A stretch of DNA of 56,875 bases from Woeseiaceae bacterium (GTDB taxonomy: Bacteria > Pseudomonadota > Gammaproteobacteria > Steroidobacterales > Woeseiaceae): positions 1-56,875 of the forward strand of contig JANQGQ010000017.1 of the NCBI GenBank assembly GCA_028277185.1, written 5' to 3'. The stretch's first letter is position 1, and every line of letters begins with the position of its first letter. Made by a program: the position numbers and the translations under genes. Positions 50,475-56,875 of this stretch are shown piece after piece. The notes under the pieces are model-generated. The model saw nothing but the letters and a program-made list of their open reading frames with translations. It was not told where the DNA came from and searched no databases.

Positions 50475-51323
50475 CTAGACGGTTACGACGACGTTGTCGA
50501 TCAGGCGCGCCTTGCCGAGCCGCGCGGCGGCAAGAACGACCAGTTCATCGCAATCACGATCCGGCATCTCGAGGTTCTCCGCGCGCCGGATCGCGAAGTA
50601 CTCCGGCACGAAGCCGGCTGCCTCCAGCCCCTCGAGCCCAATGCGCTCGAGCGCCTGATAGTCGCGTTTACCGTCCTGCAAGTGACGGCCCGTCGCGGCA
50701 AGCGTACGATGAAGACCGGGCGCAATGTTGCGCTCTGCCTCGTCGAGGTAGCTGTTCCGCGAACTCAGTGCGAGACCGTCCTTCTCGCGCACTGTCGGCA
50801 CCGTCACGATTCGTAGCGGAAGACTCAGATCGCGCACCATGTGACGGATAACGAGCTGCTGCTGGTAGTCCTTCTGGCCGAAGACCGCCACGTCCGGAGC
50901 GACGAGCGAAAACAACCTCGCGACCACGGACGTGACGCCGTCAAAGTGCCCCGGCCGCGAAGCTCCGCAAAAGTTCTCGGTCAGACCCGGAACCGAAACG
51001 ACAGTCGCCAGCGCCAGACCCATCGGGTACATCGTCTCGTCGGTCGGTACGAAGAGCGCGTCCGCGCCGGCGGTGCGCAGGAGCCGCGTGTCGCGCTCGA
51101 GCGTCCGCGGGTAGGTCTCATAGTCTTCACCCGGGCCAAACTGCGTCGGATTGACGTACACCGAAACGACCACGCGCTCGGCGTGTTCGCGTGCCCGGCG
51201 CACGAGCTCCAGGTGTCCCTTGTGCAGATTGCCCATCGTTGGAACGAAGGCGATGTGCTCGTCGTGATGCCGCCAGTCGCGCAGGAGGGACTTGAGCCCC
51301 TCCCGGCTGTCGAGAATCTCCAT
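50475..51323 (-). CDS. panC: Pantothenate synthetase
   Basis: Joins pantoate and beta-alanine with ATP to form pantothenate, on the route to coenzyme A. Landmarks are FVPTMGNLHKGHLELVRRA, VSVYVNPTQFGPGEDYETYP, VFGQKDYQQ and the KMSKS-like loop LALSSRNSYLDEAER. 282 aa. The ATG is 21 bases after the panB stop. It is the last gene of the pcnB-folK-dNK-panB-panC operon; no panD is in the window. Confidence 0.97.
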   Translation of the reverse strand: MEILDSREGLKSLLRDWRHHDEHIAFVPTMGNLHKGHLELVRRAREHAERVVVSVYVNPTQFGPGEDYETYPRTLERDTRLLRTAGADALFVPTDETMYPMGLALATVVSVPGLTENFCGASRPGHFDGVTSVVARLFSLVAPDVAVFGQKDYQQQLVIRHMVRDLSLPLRIVTVPTVREKDGLALSSRNSYLDEAERNIAPGLHRTLAATGRHLQDGKRDYQALERIGLEGLEAAGFVPEYFAIRRAENLEMPDRDCDELVVLAAARLGKARLIDNVVVTV

Positions 51324-51344
51324 ACTTTGCTTCCAGGTCCCGGT

Positions 51345-52175
51345 TCAGGAAAAGCAGTGTTCAGGCGCCGGATAGGACCGATCCTTGACCGCCTGAACGT
51401 AGGCTGCCAGCGCGTCGAGCGGCGCCGTGTGGTCCTTTTGAAAATTCCTCACGAATCGCGGCGTGCGGCCCTGCGTGATGTCGAGGATGTCGTACAGGAC
51501 GAGGATCTGACCGTCGGTTTCCGGACCTGCGCCGATCCCGATCACCGGAACGTCGAGCCGCTCCGTGACCGTTCTGCCAAGTTCGTTGGGCACGCATTCG
51601 AGCAGGACGATGTCGGCGCCCGCATCCTGAAGCCGGACGGCGGCGGTGGTCATTTCTTCGGCCTGCTTTGCATCGCGTCCCTGAACCTTGAAACCGCCGA
51701 TCTTGTGTACCGACTGCGGCTTCAGCCCGAGGTGCGCGCACACCGGGATGTCGTGCCGGGCAAGGTGCTCCACGACCTCGAGCTGCCCCTCCCCGCCTTC
51801 GAGCTTCACCATCATCGCACCGCCCTCCTGCATCAGGCGTACGGCGTTGTCGAGCGCCTGGGCGGGATCGGTGTAGCTCATGAACGGCATGTCCGCTACG
51901 AGGAAAGCACGATGCAGCCCGCGGGCAACCGCGCGGGTGTGATACACAATGTCGTCGACGGTCACGGGGACCGTCGTATCGTGCCCCTGGATGACCATGC
52001 CGAGCGAATCTCCAACGAGGACGAGATCGGTGCCTGCCGCGTCCACGAGCACCGCGAAACTCGCGTCGTAGGCCGTCAGGCACGCAATGCTCTCGCCGTC
52101 GGCCTTCATTCGCGCCAGCGTCGACACGTTGACAGGCGGACGCTGCATGCCCCGCTGCTCGAGTTGTGTGTACAT
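51345..52175 (-). CDS. panB: 3-methyl-2-oxobutanoate hydroxymethyltransferase
   Basis: Transfers a one-carbon unit from methylenetetrahydrofolate to alpha-ketoisovalerate, giving ketopantoate. Landmarks are ACLTAYDASFAVLVDAAGTD, LVGDSLGMVIQGHDTTVPV, VKLEGGEGQ, HLGLKPQSVHKIGGFKVQG and VIGIGAGPETDGQ. 276 aa, ordinary length. The decameric barrel enzyme needs Mg2+. ATG start. It lies 18 bases downstream of the deoxynucleoside kinase gene. Confidence 0.97.
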   Translation of the reverse strand: MYTQLEQRGMQRPPVNVSTLARMKADGESIACLTAYDASFAVLVDAAGTDLVLVGDSLGMVIQGHDTTVPVTVDDIVYHTRAVARGLHRAFLVADMPFMSYTDPAQALDNAVRLMQEGGAMMVKLEGGEGQLEVVEHLARHDIPVCAHLGLKPQSVHKIGGFKVQGRDAKQAEEMTTAAVRLQDAGADIVLLECVPNELGRTVTERLDVPVIGIGAGPETDGQILVLYDILDITQGRTPRFVRNFQKDHTAPLDALAAYVQAVKDRSYPAPEHCFS

Positions 52176-52193
52176 AGGGAATTCGTCCGTCGT

Positions 52194-52847
52194 TCAGGCG
52201 AGCGCAGCCGCTACCGGATTGAAGAAATGGCGTCCACCTGTCGTGCGTTCGATCTGGCGAAAGAGCTGCTCATAGTCGGCGTCGTTGTGGACCGGGTCTA
52301 TTGCCGACGCATTGACGATCAGCAGAGGACCGTCATTGTACGCGTGAAAGAACCGCGCGTAAGCCTCAGCGACGCGTTCCAGGTAGCGGCGATCGATAAA
52401 GCGCTCAAATGCATTGCCGCGTCGTGCGATGCGCTCCAGCAGGCTGTCGACGCTTGCCTGCAGGTAGATCACGAGGTCCGGCGCCGGCGGCTCCACGTCC
52501 AGCTTGTCGGCAACCTGCTCGTAGAGCCTGAGCTCGTCCGCGTCGAGATTGAGCTCGGCAAACAGACGGTCCTTGGCGAACAGGTAGTCAGCCACGCGAA
52601 CGTCGTTGAACAGACTCGACTGACGAAGATCTTCGAGCTGGCGCGCGCGCGCGAACAGGAAGAACATCTGCGCCGGCAGCGCGGCGGCCCGGCCGTCACG
52701 ATAGAAGCGCTCGAGGAAAGGGTTCCCGGCGACGTCCTCGAGCACGAGCTCGGCCGACAGGCTCCCGGCAAGCCGCCCTGCCAGCGCGGTCTTGCCCGCA
52801 CCGATGGGCCCCTCGACGACTACGAAGCGCGGCTTCTTTGCGTTCAA
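52194..52847 (-). CDS. Deoxynucleoside kinase-like protein
   Basis: P-loop kinase of the dNK/dGK family, expected to phosphorylate deoxynucleosides for salvage. Walker A VVEGPIGAGKTALAGRL, then the catalytic-region sequence ANPFLERFYRD-like (GNPFLERFYRDGRA), and the ERS-like lid YLFAKDRLFAELNL. The LID Arg region IARRGNAFERFIDRRYL lies near residue 150. The start is taken as TTG at 52845-52847, overlapping the folK stop (TTGA) and giving 217 aa; a longer reading would overlap folK extensively. A dNK gene between folK and panB is known in xanthomonads and relatives. The preferred base is unknown. Confidence 0.85.
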   Translation of the reverse strand: MNAKKPRFVVVEGPIGAGKTALAGRLAGSLSAELVLEDVAGNPFLERFYRDGRAAALPAQMFFLFARARQLEDLRQSSLFNDVRVADYLFAKDRLFAELNLDADELRLYEQVADKLDVEPPAPDLVIYLQASVDSLLERIARRGNAFERFIDRRYLERVAEAYARFFHAYNDGPLLIVNASAIDPVHNDADYEQLFRQIERTTGGRHFFNPVAAALA

Positions 52848-53368
52848 CAGTCCGTTCCCGAGAGCGTATCCCCTACGCGAGCGATCACCGGCTCCTCCGG
52901 CACGGGCAGGCAACCGACCCGCCCCAGTCCGGGCACGACGAAATCCGGTGCAATTTCGCGCAGTGGCAACAATACAAAATTTCGCTCCGCGATGCCGGGA
53001 TGCGGCAGCGTCAAACTGCCGTCGTCGATCGCGAGGCCGCCGTACACCAGCAGGTCGAGATCGATTACACGCGGCCCCCAGCGGCGCGTGCCGGGGTCCC
53101 GGCCCATATCCGACTCGATGGCCTTGAGTGCATCGAGCAGCGCGTGCGGCTCGTGACGGGTCATGACGCGAAGCGCCGCGTTGAGAAAATCGGGCTGCTC
53201 CACGCCGCCGAGCGGCTCGGATCGGTAAACGCCCGAAACCGCATAGAGGCGTACCGCCTCATCGGCTGCCAACGCGTCTACGGCCTCGCGGAGACGAAGG
53301 TTGGGACTCGAAAGATTGCTGCCGAGACCGATACAGACCGGCTGCCAGACAGCCTTCCCGGCGCTCAC
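52844..53368 (-). CDS. folK: 6-hydroxymethyl-7,8-dihydropterin pyrophosphokinase FolK
   Basis: Transfers pyrophosphate from ATP to hydroxymethyl-dihydropterin in folate synthesis. IGLGSNLSSP at the N terminus, the pterin/ATP region LGGVEQPDFLNAALRV, and the signature RWGPRVIDLDLLVYG (about residues 95-109). PHPGIAERNFVLLPL follows. 174 aa. The GTG start overlaps the pcnB stop by four bases, so it is coupled. Confidence 0.96.
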   Translation of the reverse strand: MSAGKAVWQPVCIGLGSNLSSPNLRLREAVDALAADEAVRLYAVSGVYRSEPLGGVEQPDFLNAALRVMTRHEPHALLDALKAIESDMGRDPGTRRWGPRVIDLDLLVYGGLAIDDGSLTLPHPGIAERNFVLLPLREIAPDFVVPGLGRVGCLPVPEEPVIARVGDTLSGTDC

Positions 53369-54723
53369 GAAGTGTCCTCCGACCGGGCCCCCTTTCGCCG
53401 CCGCCGGCGCCGGCGGCGGTTTGAGCGCGGCTTCTGGTGCAGCTGGAAGCTCGCGATCCGGTCCTCACGCGACTGGCACTGAACGTCCGTCCAGAAGCCC
53501 ATGAGCTGTTCGTCGAACTGCCCGACTTCCGTCAGCAGCACCATGAAGTCGTAGGCGGCCCGGAAGCGCCGGTGCTCCAGAAACGCCAGCGCCCGCTTGC
53601 CGCGCGTGACCGTGAAACGGGGCTGCAGCGCGAGCATCTCACGCATGGGGACCGTAAACCGCCGCGGAATCGCAACCCGTCTCTGCTGCCCGGCGACGAG
53701 CTGATAGGACGCGAGGCTCAGGGATTGCGACTCGGACATCTTCTCCTCGGCGCGGAGCTCCGCCGCAAGCCGCCGGGTCGGCGCCCAGAGAAAGACACCC
53801 AGCAGAAACATCGGCGTCACCGACTTGCCCGCGCCTACCCGCCGGTCGGTGTTGCGCAGCGCCGCGAGTATGAACGGGATGAATCCGGGATCTGCCTCGA
53901 TCTCGGCCTCGGTCGCCGGAAACATCTCGCCGAACAAGCGGTACTCGCGCAGCAGCTCGAACGTCTGCTCGGCAAACCCCGCCTGGAAAAGCTTCAGAAA
54001 CTCGTCGAACAGCCGCGCGGCCGGAACGTTCGCGAGCAGCGCAGCGTTTTCCCGAATCGAACGAGCAAGAGCCGGTTCGATATGGAAGCCGAGCTTCGCA
54101 GCGAAGCGGACGGCGCGCAGCATACGCACCGGGTCCTCGCGGAGTCGGGTCCCGGGATCGCCGATCAGCCTGAGCTCGCGCCTGGCGATGTCCTCGACGC
54201 CGCCGGCGTAGTCCCAGATACTGAAATCGGCAATGTTGTAGTAGAGCGCGTTGCAGGTGAAATCGCGCCGCCATACGTCCTCGTCGATACGACCGTAGAC
54301 GTTGTCGCGCAGAATCCGCCCCTCGTCGTCGAGTTCCGCATCGGCGTCGTTCGTGGAAGCCGATGCGCGAAACGTTGCCACCTCGATGATCTCGCGACCG
54401 AACCGAACGTGCGCGAGACGAAAGCGGCGGCCGATCAGGCGACAGTTGCCGAACAGCGCCTTGACTTCGTCCGGCGTCGCGTCGGTGGCGACATCGAAGT
54501 CCTTTGGGTGCAGCCCGATCAGCGCATCGCGGATCGAGCCCCCGACGAGAAACGCCTGATATCCCGACTTGTGCAGTCTGTAGAGCACCTTGAGGGCACT
54601 CTTGGAGATCTCGTCGCGCGAGATCGTGTGCTCCGGGCGCGGGATGATCCTGGGGTCACGGGGGGCTGATTTCCCGGAGTCGTTCAATAGTGGTCCGTGC
54701 CTGGTTCCCAAGGCCGGCATCAT
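53365..54723 (-). CDS. pcnB: Poly(A) polymerase I
   Basis: Nucleotidyltransferase that adds poly(A) tails to RNA and marks it for decay. The class II head has FLVGGSIRDALIG, catalytic DFDVATDAT, and RRFRLAHVRFGREIIEVATF, which separates PcnB from CCA-adding enzymes. RREDFTCNALYYN-like (RRDFTCNALYYNI) and RDPVRMLRAVRFAAKLG (here EDPVRMLRAVRF) follow. The C-terminal end is basic (RRRRRRRKGARS-like), as expected for RNA binding. 452 aa. Two adjacent ATG codons (54718-54723) are possible starts. First gene of the folK-panC operon. Confidence 0.95.
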   Translation of the reverse strand: MMPALGTRHGPLLNDSGKSAPRDPRIIPRPEHTISRDEISKSALKVLYRLHKSGYQAFLVGGSIRDALIGLHPKDFDVATDATPDEVKALFGNCRLIGRRFRLAHVRFGREIIEVATFRASASTNDADAELDDEGRILRDNVYGRIDEDVWRRDFTCNALYYNIADFSIWDYAGGVEDIARRELRLIGDPGTRLREDPVRMLRAVRFAAKLGFHIEPALARSIRENAALLANVPAARLFDEFLKLFQAGFAEQTFELLREYRLFGEMFPATEAEIEADPGFIPFILAALRNTDRRVGAGKSVTPMFLLGVFLWAPTRRLAAELRAEEKMSESQSLSLASYQLVAGQQRRVAIPRRFTVPMREMLALQPRFTVTRGKRALAFLEHRRFRAAYDFMVLLTEVGQFDEQLMGFWTDVQCQSREDRIASFQLHQKPRSNRRRRRRRRKGARSEDTS

Positions 54724-54792
54724 ACCAGCAAATCCGCGGGCGACGGCCGGTATGCGCTGGAAGCCAAAGGCGACAAACCCTACTATGCCGCG

Positions 54793-56148
54793 ATGGAGTC
54801 CCGAGTCAGCGAGCCGAGACCGTCCGTAGTCAGCGTCGTCCTGGGACCCCGCCCCGGCGAGTACGTGGCCGTCGTATGGTCGTTCACGTATTTCTTCTGC
54901 GTACTCTCCAGCTATTACATCCTGCGCCCGGTTCGTGAGGCGATGGCCGTCGGCAGCGGCCCGAATACGATCCCTCTGCTGTTTACCGGCACTTTCGTTG
55001 CCATGCTCATCGGCACGTCGGTTTTCGGCTGGGTAGCTTCCCGCTTCGCGCGCCGCCAGTTCCTGCCCTGGGTCTACCTGTTCTTCATCTCGAACATCCT
55101 GATCTTCTGGGGCTTGTTCGGCTGGGCCTTGAAAAACCAGCTCGAATACGTCTGGCTGGGCCGGATCTTTTTCGTCTGGCTCTCGGTGTTCAACCTGTTC
55201 GTGGTGTCCGTCTTCTGGAGTTTCATGGCGGACATCTGGACCCGCGAGCAGGGCCGCCGGCTGTTCGGTCTCATAACGGCGGGCGGCAGTATCGGTGCCA
55301 TCCTCGGCGGCGTGTTTACGAGCGTCGTCGTCACCGAAGTCGGCTTTACGTCCCTGTTTCCGATATCGGCGCTGCTACTCGTGATCGCCGTCGTCTGCAT
55401 CGGCAAACTCAGGAACTGGGTAGAGCAGCAGCACGTCGCCGACCGCGACGAGACCGCGGCGAGTCACGCCGCGTTCGGCGGCAGCGCATTCAGCGGGATG
55501 ACGCACGTAGCAAAGTCGCCCTACTTCACGGCTATTGCGATCTGCTCAATAATCGCCAGCCTGCTCGGCACCGCGCTTTACATGTTTACGGCGGACCTCG
55601 TCGAAACGGCGATACCCGATACGGACAGTCGCACGCAGTTCTTCTCGAACGTCAACATCGCTCAGAACGTGCTCGCCGCCCTGGGCCAGGCTTTCGCCGT
55701 CAAGCACGTGGTCAGCCGCTTCGGTATCGGCGTGTCGCTTGCTCTGATGCCCATCGTTTCGATCGTTGGCTTCGCCATCCTCGCCGCCGATCCGGTCCTG
55801 CTCGTCGTCGCGGTACTGACGGTCGTCCGCCGCGCACTCGGATTTGCTTTCAGTAAGCCGACCTCGGACATGCTGTACTCGGTCGTGTCCGCGGAAGACA
55901 AGTACAAGGTCAAGAACTTCATCGATACCGCCGTCTACCGCGGCGGCGATCTGCTCGGGACCTGGGCGATCCAGCTTCTCAAGGTCGGCGTCGGTCTCGG
56001 GCTCACCGGCGTGTCGCTTCTGATGGTGCCGTTCGCCGCGGTCTGGGCCGTGCTTGCGATTTGGCTCGGCCGCGACTACCGTCGGCGGGCCGCGGCTCAG
56101 GCTGCGGCCGTCCCTGACTACGACAGACCCGATTCGCATGCCCGATAA
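54793..56148 (+). CDS. MFS/Npt-like transporter
   Basis: Inner-membrane carrier of 451 aa with about 12 helices. The segments SYYILRPVREAMAVGSG, FVWLSVFNLFVVSVFWSFMA and GRRLFGLITAGGSIGAILGG match a group of MFS proteins related to the Npt/Tlc nucleotide-carrier family. Residues needed for ADP/ATP exchange cannot be judged by eye, so substrate is unknown. The ATG at 54793 is used; it has no strong ribosome-binding site, and the frame is open further upstream over pcnB. It is divergent from pcnB and overlaps the RDD gene by 11 bases. Confidence 0.75.
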   Translation: MESRVSEPRPSVVSVVLGPRPGEYVAVVWSFTYFFCVLSSYYILRPVREAMAVGSGPNTIPLLFTGTFVAMLIGTSVFGWVASRFARRQFLPWVYLFFISNILIFWGLFGWALKNQLEYVWLGRIFFVWLSVFNLFVVSVFWSFMADIWTREQGRRLFGLITAGGSIGAILGGVFTSVVVTEVGFTSLFPISALLLVIAVVCIGKLRNWVEQQHVADRDETAASHAAFGGSAFSGMTHVAKSPYFTAIAICSIIASLLGTALYMFTADLVETAIPDTDSRTQFFSNVNIAQNVLAALGQAFAVKHVVSRFGIGVSLALMPIVSIVGFAILAADPVLLVVAVLTVVRRALGFAFSKPTSDMLYSVVSAEDKYKVKNFIDTAVYRGGDLLGTWAIQLLKVGVGLGLTGVSLLMVPFAAVWAVLAIWLGRDYRRRAAAQAAAVPDYDRPDSHAR

Positions 56149-56584
56149 ACGCCCTGCAAGCTTGCGGCGCCGCTTCGCCGCGATGCTCTACGACAGTCTC
56201 CTGATTCTTGCGCTGCTGTTTCTCGCGACGGTGCCCTTCATTGCTCTGCGCGAGGGCGAGGCCGTCGAGGGCAGCGCCGCGTACAACGCGAGTCTCGTAC
56301 TCGTCGTCTACCTGTTCTTCCTGGGCTTCTGGTCCACCCGCGGCCGGACACTGGGTATGCAGTCGTGGGGCCTGCAACTCGAAGACGCCAGTGGCCGCGT
56401 CCCGAACCCATGGCAGGCAAGCATCCGCTTCGCTGTCGGCATCGTTTCGCTGCTGCCGTTCGGTCTCGGTTTCTTCTGGCAGCTCGTGGACAAGGACAAG
56501 ATGACATGGCACGACCGGGCCAGCGGGACTCGGCTCATGCACTACCCTCGGGAGAAGAAATCCAGGAAGAAGCGGTCTGGTTGA
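56138..56584 (+). CDS. RDD-family membrane protein
   Basis: A 148-aa protein with an RDD domain: RRRFAAMLYDSLLILALLF at the start (Arg plus the Asp in the first helix), GRTLGMQSWGLQLED in the middle, and KDKMTWHDRASGTRLM near the end. Three predicted helices. It ends in a basic Lys/Arg tail. Function of the family is mostly unknown; some members move Na+ or H+. The ATG lies inside the end of the MFS gene, so they are coupled. The last codons and stop lie in a tandem 18-bp repeat. Confidence 0.88.
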   Translation: MPDKRPASLRRRFAAMLYDSLLILALLFLATVPFIALREGEAVEGSAAYNASLVLVVYLFFLGFWSTRGRTLGMQSWGLQLEDASGRVPNPWQASIRFAVGIVSLLPFGLGFFWQLVDKDKMTWHDRASGTRLMHYPREKKSRKKRSG

Positions 56585-56609
56585 TGCGCAAGGTCTGGTT
56601 GATGCGCAA
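56574..56609. repeat. Tandem direct repeat, 18 bp x 2
   Basis: The unit GGTCTGGTTGATGCGCAA occurs twice back to back. The first copy contains the RDD stop codon TGA (56582-56584). It runs straight into the inverted repeat. Confidence 0.9.
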
Positions 56610-56696
56610 GGATAGCGGGTGGGCGAGTGTCCCTGGCGGGATGGCTCCCTGCGGTCCGCTTTATTCCCGCCAGGGACACTCGCCCACCCGCTATCC
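56610..56696. repeat. Perfect 32-bp inverted repeat with 23-bp loop
   Basis: The arms 56610-56641 and 56665-56696 are exact reverse complements with no mismatch, separated by 56642-56664. It would form a very stable cruciform or RNA hairpin right after the RDD gene. No T-run follows. Both strands read openly across it, with similar predicted peptides (GWASVPGG on each strand), which simply reflects the symmetry. It may be an interspersed palindromic repeat or a mobile-element-derived end. Confidence 0.85.
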
Positions 56697-56875
56697 CGAG
56701 ACACCGCCGCAAGCACGAGTTTGGCCTCCCCTCAGGTCGGCCGCCGTAGCAAGCCGGCCTTGTCGTCCGGGTGCTCTGTAGCGGGAATAAAGATTCTATG
56801 TTGCAGCGCAAGCCCTATTGCGCAGATCGGGATTAAACGCCGCTTGTTGTCGTAGTAAGGCATAGCAGACTCGCA
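56697..56875. other. Window-end non-coding stretch
   Basis: No convincing gene. The 12-mer GCGGGAATAAAG (56781-56792) is the inverse of CTTTATTCCCGC (56659-56670), which overlaps the loop and right arm of the inverted repeat, so the repeat element may extend further. A 43-codon minus frame (56732-56863) lacks a ribosome-binding site. Confidence 0.5.

Noticed and set aside
50841..53156. Long plus-strand frame opposite panC, panB and the nucleoside kinase
   Set aside because: Antisense to three intact genes; the composition is that of a GC-driven spurious frame.
56732..56863. Small minus-strand frame of 43 codons at the window end
   Set aside because: No ribosome-binding site and no recognisable family; it may be part of a gene or element continuing outside the window, but this cannot be supported.

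Overview
The window is a compact, high-GC bacterial chromosome segment. It has no rRNA, CRISPR array, phage gene, integrase or recognisable insertion sequence. Gene content and order point to a free-living gammaproteobacterium, most like the high-GC lineages around Xanthomonadales, Steroidobacterales, Woeseiales and Chromatiales. The evidence is several conserved neighbourhoods: trmD-rimM-rpsP-ffh with ypjD/yfjD-type neighbours; tRNA-Leu, rnr-rlmB, rpsF-rpsR-DUF2232-rplI-dnaB; queG<>nnr-tsaE-amiB-mutL-miaA-hfq-hflX-hflK-hflC-DUF2065-purA; and pcnB-folK-(dNK)-panB-panC. Two TonB-dependent receptors and a sucrose locus suggest an oligotrophic or plant/algal-sugar-using heterotroph. The taxon itself is inference.

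Layout. 1-7.2 kb: the translation/SRP operon (trmD partial at the window edge, rimM, rpsP, ffh), an MBL-fold phosphodiesterase-like enzyme, a CcsA/YpjD-like membrane protein, a CNNM/CorC-type transporter and radA. 7.3-11.3 kb: a signalling module of CHASE2-Ser/Thr kinase, PP2C phosphatase and double-FHA protein, inserted between radA and dnaB. 11.3-18.3 kb: dnaB, rplI, a DUF2232 membrane protein, rpsR, rpsF, rlmB, rnr and tRNA-Leu(CAG). 18.3-34.7 kb: an accessory block that separates tRNA-Leu/rnr from purA. It begins with a 31-bp exact duplicate of the tRNA-Leu 3' end (probable attachment-site scar). It then carries a VanX-like lipoprotein, a TonB receptor with a divergent LuxR regulator, a LacI-controlled sucrose locus, and several small membrane or unknown proteins (Mpo1-like, NnrU-like, DUF2799 lipoprotein, degenerate NERD protein). 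34.7-48.4 kb: a patatin, then the purA-to-queG block of RNA chaperone, tRNA modification, mismatch repair, cell-wall and metabolite-repair genes. 48.4-56.9 kb: PPK2, a cNMP-GGDEF diguanylate cyclase, the pantothenate/folate/poly(A) operon, an Npt-like carrier and an RDD protein, ending in a tandem repeat and a 32-bp perfect inverted repeat.

How genes work together. The sucrose locus forms a complete route. A TonB receptor takes sucrose across the outer membrane, a GPH symporter takes it across the inner membrane, and sucrose phosphorylase makes glucose-1-phosphate plus fructose. A PfkB fructokinase then phosphorylates the fructose. A divergent LacI repressor has two identical 12-bp palindromes in the shared promoter region. 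The kinase, phosphatase and FHA genes form a write/erase/read phosphorylation set. Many genes are joined by 4-nt ATGA/GTGA/TTGA overlaps, and GTG and TTG starts are frequent.

The most noteworthy observations are the tRNA-Leu attachment-site scar beside the accessory block, the CHASE2 kinase module, the sucrose-phosphorylase form of a sux-like locus with an embedded AlaX editing gene, the cNMP-GGDEF protein without the usual phosphate-binding arginine, and the terminal inverted repeat. No clearly new system is demonstrated. Promoters, terminators and starts were read by eye and no database search was run.
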